From: Accumulibacter sp. | GTDB taxonomy: Bacteria > Pseudomonadota > Gammaproteobacteria > Burkholderiales > Rhodocyclaceae | Reading direction: 5' to 3' | DNA: 64,000 bases | Assembly (NCBI GenBank): GCA_024235695.1 | Contig: JACKLX010000015.1 | Coordinates: 35,898 to 99,897 of the forward strand | Part shown: in pieces, positions 54,640-63,561 of the stretch | How the letters are laid out: the number at the start of each line of letters is the position of its first letter | Numbering within the stretch: position 1 is the stretch's first letter | Notes under the pieces: generated by a model | Databases searched by the model: none | Seen by the model: the letters and a program-made list of their open reading frames with translations, nothing else | Told to the model about the DNA's origin: nothing | Position numbers and translations under genes: made by a program

Positions 54640-56648
54640 GCCACAGACCATCCACCAGCAAGCGCATCCTGATCGTCGAGGATGACCCACTCGTTGCCCG
54701 CGCTCTGGCGCTGCGGCTCAGCGCCATGGGCCATGGCGTCGTCGGCCCGGTGGCCGGCGGCGGCGAGGCCGTCGCGCTGGCGGCGCGCGAACGGCCCGAC
54801 CTGGTCCTGATGGACATCGTCCTGTCCGGTGGCGTCGACGGTATCGAGGCGGCGCGGGTGATTCTCGAAGAGCAGCGGGTGCCGCTGCTCTACCTGACTG
54901 CCCACGCCGACGACGAGCGCTTCGCGCGCGCCCGCATAACGGCGCCGTACGCCTACCTGCTCAAGCCGTACAACGATCGCGAACTGGAACTGGCGATCGA
55001 GCTGGCGCTGCAGCGGCACCAGCACGACAGCCTGTTGCGTGGCGAGGCCGCACGGCAGGACCGCCGCATCGACGAACTGGCGACGATGCTCGGGGCACTG
55101 GTCGAAGGGTCGACCGACTGCATCATGGCCAAGGACGCCGACGGCCGCTACCTGCTCTGCAACCGGGCGTTCGAGCAATTGCTCGGCAGATCGCGCAGCG
55201 AAATCCTCGGCCACGGCGACGACGAGCTGTTGCCGCCCGAGCTGGCGGCACGCTGCCACGCCGACGAACAGCGGATCGTCGCCAGTGGCAGGACCGAAAC
55301 CTACGAGGAAGCATACCCTTCCGCCGACGGCGCGCGCACCCTGCTGACCACCAAGGGCTGCCTGAGGATTGCCGGCGAGCTGCGCGGCGTCTTTGCGATC
55401 GCCCGCGACATCAGCGACCGCAAGGACGCCGAGCTGCGGCTGCGGCGGCTGAGTGGCTTCTACAACGCGCTTGCCCAGACCAATCAGGCGATCATGCACG
55501 CCGCGTCGGCCGAGGCGCTGCTCGAGCGTGCCTGCGAGATCGTCGTCTGTCATGGCGGCGTCAGCGCCGCCTGGATCGGCCTGCTTGACGGTGACGGCTG
55601 GCTGCGCGTCGCCGCCCAGCGCAGCATGGCCAGGGAGTTTCTTGACGGCCTGCGGATCTCGATCGACGGGCAGCGGCAGGAGGGGCACGGTCCGGTCGGC
55701 ACCGCGATGCGCGAGGGCGGCACCGCGGTCTGCAACGACTACCTCCTCGATCCGCGCACCCGCACCTGGCAGCAGCGCGCGCGTGCCGCCGGGATCCGCG
55801 CTTCTGCCGCCTTCCCGCTGCGACGCGGCGGGCAGGTGGTCGGCGCTTTCTGCCTGTATGCCGGGCAGGTGGGCTTTTTCGACCAGGGCCTGGTCGACCT
55901 GCTCGGTCAACTGGCCAACGACATCTCGTTTGCCCTCGACACCTTCGACGCCGATCGCCGCCGGCAGCTTGCCGAGGCCGAGTTGCGCGGCGCGAACGAG
56001 CGCCTGCAACGGCTCTCGACACGACTGATCGGCGTCCAGGAGGCCGAAAGGCGGCGCCTGGCGCACGATCTGCACGCCGATGTCGGGCAGAACCTGGCGA
56101 TGATCAAGATGGTTCTGCAGGGCCTCTCACGGTGGAGTGGCGGCAACGACGACGGCATCAGCGAGGCCGGCGAGATAGCCGACCGGACGCTGCAGCAGGT
56201 GCGTGCGCTGTCGACCACTTTGCGCCCGCCGCAACTCGACGATTTCGGTCTGGTGCCGGCGCTGCGCGCGCATTTCGACAGCCGCTGCCGCCATGCCGCG
56301 ATCAAGGGATCCTTCGTCGCCGACCCGTGTCCGTCGACGCTGCCAGAAGAGACCGCAATCGCCTGTTTTCGTATCGCTCAGGAGGCTTTGGGCAACGTCG
56401 TTCGCCATGCCGCGGCGAGCGCAGTGGCGCTGGAGTTGCGACTGACCGGCGACGCGCTGACGCTGTCGGTGCGTGACGACGGCGGCGGTTTCGACGCGCC
56501 GGCGGCGCTCGCCGGTGCGGCGCGTGGCGAGAACCTCGGTCTGCTGTCGATGCAGGAGCGCGCCGAGCTTGCCGGCGGGCAGTTGACGGTGCTCTCGAGC
56601 GCCGCCGGCAGCGAAGTTCGCGTGCTCCTGCCGCTGTCCCTTCGCTAG
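54636..56648 (+). CDS. REC-PAS-GAF-HisKA_3 sensor histidine kinase
   Basis: A 670-residue cytoplasmic kinase without membrane segments. The N-terminal receiver has VEDD and acceptor Asp60 (LVLMDIVLSGG). PAS (about 145-265; MAKDADGRYLLCNRAFEQLL) and GAF (about 290-435) follow. HisKA_3 has His480 in RRRLAHDLHADVGQ, and a NarL-type HATPase contains EALGNVVRHA, DDGGGFD and GENLGLLSMQERAELAGG. The ATG overlaps the cyclase gene stop (ATGA). HisKA_3 kinases normally pair with LuxR-type regulators; none is encoded here, so the partner is elsewhere. Confidence 0.92.
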   Translation: MSHRPSTSKRILIVEDDPLVARALALRLSAMGHGVVGPVAGGGEAVALAARERPDLVLMDIVLSGGVDGIEAARVILEEQRVPLLYLTAHADDERFARARITAPYAYLLKPYNDRELELAIELALQRHQHDSLLRGEAARQDRRIDELATMLGALVEGSTDCIMAKDADGRYLLCNRAFEQLLGRSRSEILGHGDDELLPPELAARCHADEQRIVASGRTETYEEAYPSADGARTLLTTKGCLRIAGELRGVFAIARDISDRKDAELRLRRLSGFYNALAQTNQAIMHAASAEALLERACEIVVCHGGVSAAWIGLLDGDGWLRVAAQRSMAREFLDGLRISIDGQRQEGHGPVGTAMREGGTAVCNDYLLDPRTRTWQQRARAAGIRASAAFPLRRGGQVVGAFCLYAGQVGFFDQGLVDLLGQLANDISFALDTFDADRRRQLAEAELRGANERLQRLSTRLIGVQEAERRRLAHDLHADVGQNLAMIKMVLQGLSRWSGGNDDGISEAGEIADRTLQQVRALSTTLRPPQLDDFGLVPALRAHFDSRCRHAAIKGSFVADPCPSTLPEETAIACFRIAQEALGNVVRHAAASAVALELRLTGDALTLSVRDDGGGFDAPAALAGAARGENLGLLSMQERAELAGGQLTVLSSAAGSEVRVLLPLSLR

Positions 56649-56710
56649 CGGCGACTTCGCGACGACACGATCGGCTTGGGTCTCGCCTGCGGAACGGGCG
56701 GTAGCCGGCG

Positions 56711-57724
56711 CTACTCGTCGCTGACCCGCAGCAGCAGCTTGCCGGTGTTGGCACCGGTGAACAGCTTGTGCAGTGCCGCAGGCGCCGATTCCAGCCCGTC
56801 GGAGACGTCGAGGCGGTACTTCAGGCGCCCGGCGAGGTGCCAGGCGATCAGCTTTTCCGCCGCCTCCTGGGCGCGATCCAGGTAGTCGAGGACGATGAAG
56901 CCCTGCATCCGGCCGCGCTGCATCAGTAGCTGACCGAGGTTGGACGGCCCTGGCTCGGGAGCGCTGGCGTTGTACTGCGAGATCAGGCCGCACAGCGCGA
57001 TCCGGGCGCCGCGATTGATCCGCGCCAGCACGGCGTCCAGCGTGCGTCCGCCGACGTTCTCGAAGTCGACGTCGATCCCCTCCGGGCAGGCGCGCGCCAG
57101 CCCCGCGGCGAGATCCTCGGCCTTGTAGTCGATGACCGCGTCGGCGCCGAGTTCCTCGCTCAGCCAGCGGCACTTTTCGGCACCGCCAGCGATCGCCACG
57201 ACGCGCAGGCCGAGGACCTTGCCGATCTGCACCGCCAGCGAGCCAACCGCGCCGGCCGCCGCCGAAACCACCAGCGTTTCGCCGGCTCTCGCCTGCGCCA
57301 CGTCGGTCAGTCCGAAGTACGCGGTCAGACCGATATGGCCGAGCAGTCCGAAGTGGGCGCTCAGCGGCAGCGGTATCGGCGGCAGCCGGGTCAACGCCCT
57401 GGCCGGGCTGAGGCAGTAGCGCTGCCAGCCGAGCATGCCCTGGACGACGTCGCCGACGCGCAGGCTGGCGTCGCGCGACTCCTCGACGACGCCGATGCCG
57501 ATGCCGCGCATCACCTCGCCCAGGGCGAGCTTTGGCAGGTAGCTGTCGGCGTCGTTCATCCAGATGCGGTTGGTCGGGTCGATCGACAACCAGATCGTGC
57601 GCACCCTGACCTGGCCGTCGGCCAGCTCGGGCAGTGCCGTCTCGCGCCACTCGAAGTTCGCCGCGCTGGCCAGGCCAGTGGGCCTGGTCGCCAGATGCCA
57701 GGCGGTATTGATCGTCGCGCTCAT
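56711..57724 (-). CDS. zinc-independent MDR-family NADP-dependent oxidoreductase
   Basis: A 337-residue medium-chain reductase of the prostaglandin-reductase/curcumin-reductase type. LSIDPTNRIWMNDADSYLP is the family's substrate-domain block, HIGLTAYFGLTDVAQARAGE leads into the NADP site VVSAAAGAVGSLAVQIGKVLG, and VDFENVGGRTLDAVLARI follows. No structural-zinc Cys cluster. ATG 57724 has CAGGAGA upstream. Reduces activated C=C bonds of unknown substrates. It converges on the kinase gene. Confidence 0.92.
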   Translation of the reverse strand: MSATINTAWHLATRPTGLASAANFEWRETALPELADGQVRVRTIWLSIDPTNRIWMNDADSYLPKLALGEVMRGIGIGVVEESRDASLRVGDVVQGMLGWQRYCLSPARALTRLPPIPLPLSAHFGLLGHIGLTAYFGLTDVAQARAGETLVVSAAAGAVGSLAVQIGKVLGLRVVAIAGGAEKCRWLSEELGADAVIDYKAEDLAAGLARACPEGIDVDFENVGGRTLDAVLARINRGARIALCGLISQYNASAPEPGPSNLGQLLMQRGRMQGFIVLDYLDRAQEAAEKLIAWHLAGRLKYRLDVSDGLESAPAALHKLFTGANTGKLLLRVSDE

Positions 57725-57851
57725 GATTTCTCCTGTTTCTCGTCGGATTGCCAGCATGCCTCACGCGGCATGCCCGGCGCAATCTTTCGTCGCCTGTTGC
57801 CGCCCGCCCAATGGCGGCGTCGGCGTGCTACCGGGCCCGGCCTGGCGCCGG

Positions 57852-57869
57852 CTGTCGGGAATTTTTACA
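57852..57869 (+). promoter_or_regulatory. conserved PEP-CTERM upstream element, copy B
   Basis: CTGTCGGGAATTTTTACA, matching CTGTCGG-N4-TYTTACA. It ends 98 bp before the -24 box of the sigma-54 promoter. Confidence 0.65.
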
Positions 57870-57966
57870 CGTGGTCTCGCGAGGTCCTTGCAAGAGTCCC
57901 GACGAATGAATCCAGGCCAATGAATTAACAGCGATAATGTCTGTTGCGTGGCAAGTTTTCCGGCCG

Positions 57967-57981
57967 TGGCACGGATAATGC
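57967..57981 (+). promoter_or_regulatory. sigma-54 promoter of the second PEP-CTERM gene
   Basis: TGGCACGGATAATGC keeps TGGCACG and GG-N10-GC exactly. It lies about 120 bp before the start codon, as for the lectin gene. Confidence 0.7.
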
Positions 57982-58100
57982 TTGATGCTGCACAGACGGA
58001 ATCGTCAGCATCCCCCGCTACACCTGACAAACGGCGTCCCGAAGATGATCGCCTCGTTGCAGGTCCGGCAAGTTCAGCAAGTTCAGCAAGGAGTGTCCAC

Positions 58101-58805
58101 ATGAAAAAAATTGCTATCGCGGTCATTGCCGCCCTCTCGATCGGCGGCTCGGTGCAAGCCGCGCAGATCTTTTCCACCAGCTATGACATGCCCAATGGCG
58201 ATGGTCAGGCGAGCGGCGGGTCTTACAACTACTGGGACAAGGAATACAACGGTGCCGGTTCCACGACGACCGACGGCGCGGCCCTGTCGGGTGGGCAGGG
58301 CAACCTCACCGATGGCGTGATTGCAAGCGATTACTGGTACAACGTGGAGAACGCCGCAGGCACCGGCCCCTATGTCGGCTGGTATGGGCCACGCACGCTG
58401 AATCCACTGCTCACTTTCAATTTCTCGGGCAGTCCGGTCATCGACCGGGTGGTCTTTTATATTGACGACAGTCAATTTGGAGGTGTGTATGCGCCGGCGG
58501 CGATCTGGATCGACGGCGTCAATAGCTCCTACACCCCGCCGGCAAACCCTTCCTTGCTGACGGTGGACCTGACCGGCTTGAACCTCACCGGCAACCAGCA
58601 TTCGATTCAGTTCTTCCAGGAGTTTTCCGGCAACAGCTGGACCTTCGTCAGCGAGATCGAATTCTTCGGCAATAGCGGGCGCGTGCCCGAGCCGGCGAGT
58701 CTGGCGCTGGTGCTGACTGGCCTTGGCCTGTTTGGCGCCGCCGCTCTGCGCCGCCGCCAGACGATGTCGTGCGAGTCGCTTCAGGATCGTTGCAGCGGCG
58801 CCTGA
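58101..58805 (+). CDS. PEP-CTERM-anchored secreted protein
   Basis: A 234-residue protein: signal peptide MKKIAIAVIAALSIGGSVQA, then a beta-rich domain of about 165 residues (VIDRVVFYIDDSQFGGVYAP, HSIQFFQEFSGNSWTFVSEI) resembling carbohydrate-binding or discoidin-like sandwiches. The sorting tail is VPEPASLALVLTGLGLFGAA then LRRRQ. Unusually, 14 further residues with two Cys follow the basic cluster, where most PEP-CTERM tails end. ATG 58101 has AAGGAG upstream. Expected to be processed by an exosortase encoded elsewhere. Confidence 0.85.
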   Translation: MKKIAIAVIAALSIGGSVQAAQIFSTSYDMPNGDGQASGGSYNYWDKEYNGAGSTTTDGAALSGGQGNLTDGVIASDYWYNVENAAGTGPYVGWYGPRTLNPLLTFNFSGSPVIDRVVFYIDDSQFGGVYAPAAIWIDGVNSSYTPPANPSLLTVDLTGLNLTGNQHSIQFFQEFSGNSWTFVSEIEFFGNSGRVPEPASLALVLTGLGLFGAAALRRRQTMSCESLQDRCSGA

Positions 58806-59094
58806 CGCCGGCGTGACCGCGGCCCCGGGCGGTTGCCGCCGGTAGTCCTCCCGGCATGCCGCCTGGTACCTGTCTGTCGCTGTCCGGTCCCGGGTCGTCG
58901 CGACCAACGACGGCGGGCGGCGATTCCTTCCCCTGCATCGCGAAGCAGGGTCGTCCTGCGCTCTGGGCGCGGTTTGCTCGCCCTGCGGTATCCGGGTAAT
59001 TTCCCTGTCGGCGTCGGCGATCGACGCGCTGCGTCGTCCGCTGGTCAGCAGCCGCTATACTGCTCGTTCCGGAAGCCCAGTCAGGAGGCCGATC
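58806..59094. other. spacer after the second PEP-CTERM gene
   Basis: GC-rich, without recognisable terminator. A -10-like TATACT lies at 59056-59061, but there is no good -35. It would serve the small frame starting at GTG 59095. Confidence 0.4.
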
Positions 59095-59337
59095 GTGGCA
59101 GAACCTGTGCGCACCCGGCCGCCGCTGTTCGCAGTTCGCCAGGCTCGAGGAACAGCGCGCATCGGTGGCGTCAGCAGCGCGCGCGCGGCGCCGGCGCAAG
59201 GCCGTCGGTCACCTTGTCGGCTCTTGCCTGCCGGCTGCTGCTTCTGCTGCCATTTCCACTTCGCCCAACGCTCGCAGCGGATCGCACGCGCCTGCCGCGC
59301 CGCTGGCGGTGCGCACGCTCGGGCTGGCCCGGCGTGA
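59095..59337 (+). CDS. possible 80-residue ORF, doubtful
   Basis: GTG 59095 is preceded by CAGGAGG at good spacing and by a TATACT box. Its TGA overlaps the lipoprotein ATG (TGATG), a coupling geometry. However, the product (MAEPVRTRPPLFAVRQARG and an Arg/Ala/Cys-rich rest) resembles no family and has the composition of random GC-rich DNA. It could be a leader ORF or the decayed start of another gene. Confidence 0.25.
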   Translation: MAEPVRTRPPLFAVRQARGTARIGGVSSARAAPAQGRRSPCRLLPAGCCFCCHFHFAQRSQRIARACRAAGGAHARAGPA

Positions 59338-60041
59338 TGCGCTGGCTGCCGGTATTGCTGGCCTTGCTGGTCGTCGCCTGCGCCACGCGTCTGGGCAGGG
59401 ACGGCCGCAGCGAGTCGACCGTCGACCTCAAGTATCTCGCCAAGACCGAGGTCGACCGCATCGCCGATACCGATCGTACCGAGGTGGTCGGCAGCTTGAT
59501 GCTGATCGCCGACAAGCTCTACAAGCGCAACCCGAAGGAGTGGAAAAAGGCCGGCCTGAGCAGTCGCGAGGCCGCGCTGGAGCGTTTGCGACAGCGTCGC
59601 CAACGCAGTCTGCCGGAACTCGGTGGATTGCGCGAAGGGCAGGCCGCGGCGCTGGCCTTCAGCGATAGCTATACCGGCGACCGCGTCGCGGCGCTGATGT
59701 TCGGCCTGCTGACGATGGTCGACGCGGCCTTCGAGTACAAGGAGGAGTTCTACATTCTCGACGGCCTCAACGAGACGAAGCTCTTCAACTGCGCGCGCAA
59801 CATGGACGTCGCGGTCTGGAAGCTGGGTCACGACCGCGACCCGGCGGGGGAACTCTACCTGCTCTCGAACGCCATCGACGGTAACGGCCGCAACCTGTCC
59901 TTCGAGCGCGAGTTCGGCCGTGCGATGGGTCTGCTCGACCTGATGGCGCAGGTGGTGGCCGATCGCAACGGGCGCGGTTTCTCGCGTTTGAGCCAGGCGG
60001 TGGTGACCACCATCTTCCTGCCGGTCGGCCTGGTGAAGTAG
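59337..60041 (+). CDS. putative lipoprotein of unknown function
   Basis: A 234-residue protein with a lipoprotein signal, MRWLPVLLALLVVAC, giving a lipobox Cys15 after VVA. The mature part is mostly helical and charged (EVDRIADTDRTEVVGSLMLI, LYKRNPKEWKK, REGQAAALAFSDSYTGDRVA, LFNCARNMDVAVWKLGHDRD). I do not recognise a named domain. ATG 59337 is chosen because the lipoprotein signal starts there; the frame is open upstream to 58833 without signal. It converges on the chemoreceptor gene across 200 bp with no clear terminator. Confidence 0.7.
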   Translation: MRWLPVLLALLVVACATRLGRDGRSESTVDLKYLAKTEVDRIADTDRTEVVGSLMLIADKLYKRNPKEWKKAGLSSREAALERLRQRRQRSLPELGGLREGQAAALAFSDSYTGDRVAALMFGLLTMVDAAFEYKEEFYILDGLNETKLFNCARNMDVAVWKLGHDRDPAGELYLLSNAIDGNGRNLSFEREFGRAMGLLDLMAQVVADRNGRGFSRLSQAVVTTIFLPVGLVK

Positions 60042-60245
60042 AGGGCCAGCGTCGAGCGGCCGGCGCCGAGCAGTGGCTGGCGTCGGCAAGGCGCGACGCG
60101 GTGTTTGGCGCAGCCTGGCGCTGCCACACGCCGGGCGTGAAGTCGCCGGCCGTTGCCAGGCGGGTGAAGGATCTTGCCGGTTGCGGCAAGCGCGCTGGAA
60201 ACCGTTTTGGCGACCGCTGGCGCATGCAGCCGCGGTTCGCGAAGC

Positions 60246-61886
60246 TCAGACCTTGAAGTAGGAAACTGCGGCCTGCAGCCGGCCGGCCAGCCCCTTCAGC
60301 TGCTCGGCGGCCTCGGCGTTGCTGCGTGTTGCGGCATCGCTTTCTTCGGTCATCGAAGCGATGTTCTGCACGTGCCCGGCGATTTCGGTGGCGGCGACCG
60401 CCTGTTCCCGGGTGGCGTTGGCCACTTCGCGCGCCCTGGCCAGCGAATCCTCGGCGTGGCGCTGGATTTCGTCGAGCACGCCGGTCGCCTGTACGGCCAG
60501 TTGCTGTCCCTTGCTCACCCGCGGTCCGGCGCTCTGCATCGCCACCACCGCCTCGCCGGTATCGCCCTGGATCGTCGCCACCGTCTCGCTGATCTGGGCC
60601 GTTGCCTTCCTCGTTCGTTCGGCAAGCTTGCGCACTTCGTCGGCGACGACCGCGAAGCCGCGCCCCTGTTCGCCGGCGCGCGCCGCCTCGATGGCGGCGT
60701 TCAACGCCAGCAAGTTGGTCTGGTCGGCGATCTCCTTGATGACGTTGCTGATCGTGCCGATTTCCTGCGACCGACCGACCAGGGCATCAATCCGGCCGGC
60801 GGAATCGTTCACCGAAGCGGCGATGCTTTCGATTTCGCCGGCCGCCAATCGGACGACGCCGGCGCCCTGATTGGCCAGCTCTGCGGTCTTGCGGGAGTTG
60901 GCCTCGGTGAGCCGGGCGATCTCGGAGACCTCGCTGATGCTGGTCGTCAGTTGCTCGATCGACGCGGCGGTGGCGGCGCTGGAATCTGCCTGCTGCCGCA
61001 CCGCGGCGCTGATTTCACTGGCCGCCAGCGCGAGCTCGCCGGATTCCCTGGCCAGCGATTCGGTGCCCTGGTTGATGTCGCGAACGACGCCATGCAGTCT
61101 GCCTTGCATCGTCGCCAGCGCGCCGAGCAGGTTACCGGGAAGCTTGCTGTGCGTGCTGATCTGCTGGGTCAGGTTGCCTTCGGCAAACTGCTCGACCTGC
61201 GCCGCCGCCGCCGCCGGTTCGCCGCCGAGCTGTTGCTGGACGCTGCGGTTGATGTTCCAGCCGAAAACGCCCAGCACGACGCCGAGCAACAGCACGAAGG
61301 CAATGCTCTGGCCGGCGCTGCGCCAGAACGCGGCGTCCACGTCCTCGATATACACGCCGGTGGCGACCCACCAGCCCCAGGGCGCAAAGACCTTGGCGTA
61401 GGCGATCTTGGCGATCGGCTTGTCGGAACCGGGCTTGGCGAAGGCGTAATCCATGCTTGCCTCGCCGTCGCGCTTGAGCAGGTCCAGCCAATCCTTGATG
61501 TAGGCCTTGCCGGTCGGATCCCTGGTGTCGAGCGTGTTCTTTCCCTCGCGTTCGGGGCGGGTGCCGTGCATCATCGTCGTGCCGCTCAAGTCGTAGATGA
61601 ACAGGTAGTCGTCTTCGTTGAAGCGGCTCTTGCGCAGTGCGTCCCTGGCCATGTGCTGCGCTTCGTCCATCGTCAGCCTGCCCGCTTGCTGCAGGTCGTA
61701 CTGGTGCTGCAGGACGCCCATCGCGCTATTGACCACGGCGCGGATCGCCAGGCGCTTCTCGGCCAGCACCTGCTGGCGCAGTTCCAACACCGAATGGGCT
61801 CCCAGGGCAAGCAGGCCGAGCAGCATGCTGGCGAGCAGTGCATAAAGGCGAGTGGTGAGCGTCAGTTTGCGCAGCAATTCGAGCAT
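60246..61886 (-). CDS. methyl-accepting chemotaxis protein with single Cache domain
   Basis: A 546-residue receptor. TM1 (about residues 13-33), a periplasmic sCache_2 domain (about 35-190; [35 protein letters not shown]), TM2 (about 192-212), a HAMP-like linker, and the signalling domain with the hairpin tip [20 protein letters not shown] and [13 protein letters not shown] follow. sCache_2 domains usually bind small organic acids. No che genes are nearby, so this is an orphan receptor. ATG at 61886 lies 85 bp from the EamA gene on the same strand. Confidence 0.94.
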   Translation of the reverse strand: MLELLRKLTLTTRLYALLASMLLGLLALGAHSVLELRQQVLAEKRLAIRAVVNSAMGVLQHQYDLQQAGRLTMDEAQHMARDALRKSRFNEDDYLFIYDLSGTTMMHGTRPEREGKNTLDTRDPTGKAYIKDWLDLLKRDGEASMDYAFAKPGSDKPIAKIAYAKVFAPWGWWVATGVYIEDVDAAFWRSAGQSIAFVLLLGVVLGVFGWNINRSVQQQLGGEPAAAAAQVEQFAEGNLTQQISTHSKLPGNLLGALATMQGRLHGVVRDINQGTESLARESGELALAASEISAAVRQQADSSAATAASIEQLTTSISEVSEIARLTEANSRKTAELANQGAGVVRLAAGEIESIAASVNDSAGRIDALVGRSQEIGTISNVIKEIADQTNLLALNAAIEAARAGEQGRGFAVVADEVRKLAERTRKATAQISETVATIQGDTGEAVVAMQSAGPRVSKGQQLAVQATGVLDEIQRHAEDSLARAREVANATREQAVAATEIAGHVQNIASMTEESDAATRSNAEAAEQLKGLAGRLQAAVSYFKV

Positions 61887-61971
61887 CAGTGTCTCTCCCG
61901 CTTGTTGTTCAGGGGTCGCCGACCAGCGTGAGAACGGCTTGTCGACATCATCGGCCGAAAACCGGAATTCT

Positions 61972-62847
61972 TTACCGCTGGCGGTTGCCCGCGATGCCCG
62001 GCGGGTCGGCCGGCGGTGTCCGCGAAAGGCCTGTCGCCGCCAGGCCGGAAGCGATGATCAGTCCGGTCGCCAGCCACCACCAGCCATCGTGCGTTTCATC
62101 CCACAGCGCGATGCCGAAGACGCTGGCGAAGACCACCGTGCTGTACGCCAGGGCAGCCGCGGCCAGTGTCCGGCTTCTGGCGTAGGCGCGGGTCATCGCC
62201 AGTTGGGCGGCGGTGGCGAAGGCGGCGACGCCGAGCAACAGCGCGCCGCTGCGCAGGTCCACCGGATGGCTTTCGGAAAACAGCAGCCAGACGCCGGCGC
62301 CGATCGAAGACAACAGCCCGAAATAGAAGACCGTGCGCGTTTCCGGCTCGCCCCGCGCGCCCAGTTCGCGAATGCTGAAGTAGGCCAACGCGGCCAGCGC
62401 ACCGGAGAGTAGTCCGAGCAGGCCGCCCATCCACTGGTCGGCGTGCAAGGTCGGTCTGAGCAACAGCGCGACGCCGCCCAGACCCAGGGCCAGTGCGCCG
62501 ACGGTACCGGCGCTCAGGCGCAGGCCGCCGAGCGCCAGGTAGAGCGCCAGGAAGATCGCCGAGGTGTAGTTGAGCGTCACCGCCGTGGCCAGCGGCAGCA
62601 GGGTGATCGCCGAGAAGTAGCTGATCACCGCTGCGAAGCCGAAGGCGCCGCGGCTGAACTGCCAGCGCCAATGCGGCGTCCGCAGCGCGACGCCGCGCAG
62701 CCTGACCAGCGCCAGGACCAGCGGCAACGAGAGGACGCTGCGGTAGAAGACGATCTCGACCGCCGAGTGGCTGGCCGCGACCAGCTTGACGCAGACCCCC
62801 ATGCAGGCGAACAGGAAACTGGCCAGGACCATCCAGAGTGCTTGCAT
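61972..62847 (-). CDS. EamA/DMT-family transporter
   Basis: A 291-residue protein with ten predicted helices in two EamA repeats ([20 protein letters not shown] and [20 protein letters not shown] begin the halves). Typical of drug/metabolite exporters of the RhaT/YdcZ type; the substrate is unknown. ATG 62847 is favoured over TTG 62862, both with weak ribosome sites. Confidence 0.88.
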   Translation of the reverse strand: MQALWMVLASFLFACMGVCVKLVAASHSAVEIVFYRSVLSLPLVLALVRLRGVALRTPHWRWQFSRGAFGFAAVISYFSAITLLPLATAVTLNYTSAIFLALYLALGGLRLSAGTVGALALGLGGVALLLRPTLHADQWMGGLLGLLSGALAALAYFSIRELGARGEPETRTVFYFGLLSSIGAGVWLLFSESHPVDLRSGALLLGVAAFATAAQLAMTRAYARSRTLAAAALAYSTVVFASVFGIALWDETHDGWWWLATGLIIASGLAATGLSRTPPADPPGIAGNRQR

Positions 62848-63079
62848 GGCGGTGCCGGGCAAGAGCGAAGCGTCGCATTCTATCCGAAGCGCGCCAGGGA
62901 CAGTGCTTGCCGTCGAGTTGCTGCCGGGCTCTGGCGACCGTCGACAGTGCGTCGTACCGAGTCATCGAGGCTGCCTGCAGGCGACAGGCCTGAAGCCTGT
63001 GAGTGACGGCAAGTCTGGCTTGCCCCAGCCAAGGCGACGCCGCGGCAGGGACCGTCGTTTTCATATCCGGGCGTGCCGG

Positions 63080-63097
63080 CTGTCGGTAAGTCTTACA
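63080..63097 (+). promoter_or_regulatory. conserved PEP-CTERM upstream element, copy C1
   Basis: CTGTCGGTAAGTCTTACA. With the next base (G) it shows dyad character, CTGT...ACAG and GTAAG...CTTAC. It lies 214 bp upstream of copy C2. Confidence 0.6.
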
Positions 63098-63103
63098 GTC
63101 AAT

Positions 63104-63128
63104 CGGTCGCGGTCGTTCACCGCGACCG
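63104..63128. repeat. 10-bp perfect inverted repeat beside element C1
   Basis: CGGTCGCGGT and ACCGCGACCG flank CGTTC. It has no T-run, so it is more likely an operator or structural element than a terminator. Confidence 0.5.
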
Positions 63129-63293
63129 GACATCCTTGCCGTTGGCGGTGGCGGCTCGTGCCTGGCAGCGGAAAGCGCTCCGGGCCTCGGGATGGCGGGC
63201 TGCGCGCCGGCGAGTGGCGGGCCTGGCGTGCCCGCGCATGGCGCGCGCAAGCCGCCGCAGCCCTTCTCATTTTTCGGCGACTTGCCCACTCAA

Positions 63294-63311
63294 CTGTCGG
63301 AAAATTTTACA
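63294..63311 (+). promoter_or_regulatory. conserved PEP-CTERM upstream element, copy C2
   Basis: CTGTCGGAAAATTTTACA, followed by G so that CTGT...ACAG is again symmetric. It ends 88 bp before the sigma-54 -24 box. Confidence 0.65.
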
Positions 63312-63398
63312 GTGTCCGCCTTGCGGTGCGCGTTGGGCACTTTCATCTTGCTCCCAACCGACTGTTTTGTAGCTGATTATTTCTATTTTATCAATGCC

Positions 63399-63413
63399 TG
63401 GCTCGATTCTTGC
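63399..63413 (+). promoter_or_regulatory. sigma-54 promoter of the right-edge surface-protein gene
   Basis: TGGCTCGATTCTTGC fits GG-N10-GC with TTGC intact; one mismatch in TGGCAC. It is about 150 bp before the start codon. Confidence 0.65.
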
Positions 63414-63561
63414 GAGCGGGCCAATGTCGTAGCCGTGGGCCTCGCCGACGACGCGGCTCCGCGTTCTGCTGTTTGCTGTTGGAAGTTGCTTGAAGCGGGT
63501 TTCGTCGCTGCAACGCGACGGGTCAGTGGGAAAGACGTTTCACTTGACGGAGCGCAGGCAA

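Larger units (their letters stand above)
57725..58100. other. regulatory spacer before the second PEP-CTERM gene
   Basis: The 376 bp between divergent genes hold the upstream element and sigma-54 promoter listed next. Just before the start, AAGTTCAGC is tandemly repeated around 58066-58089 with GCAAGG as the ribosome site. Confidence 0.6.
62848..63561. other. 714-bp regulatory region before the right-edge surface-protein gene
   Basis: No gene found. It holds two copies of the PEP-CTERM upstream element, a 10-bp hairpin and a sigma-54 promoter (listed separately), plus a small ACAGGC/GCCTGT hairpin at 62984-63000. The AT-rich patch 63361-63398 upstream of the promoter might favour DNA bending. 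Confidence 0.6.
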
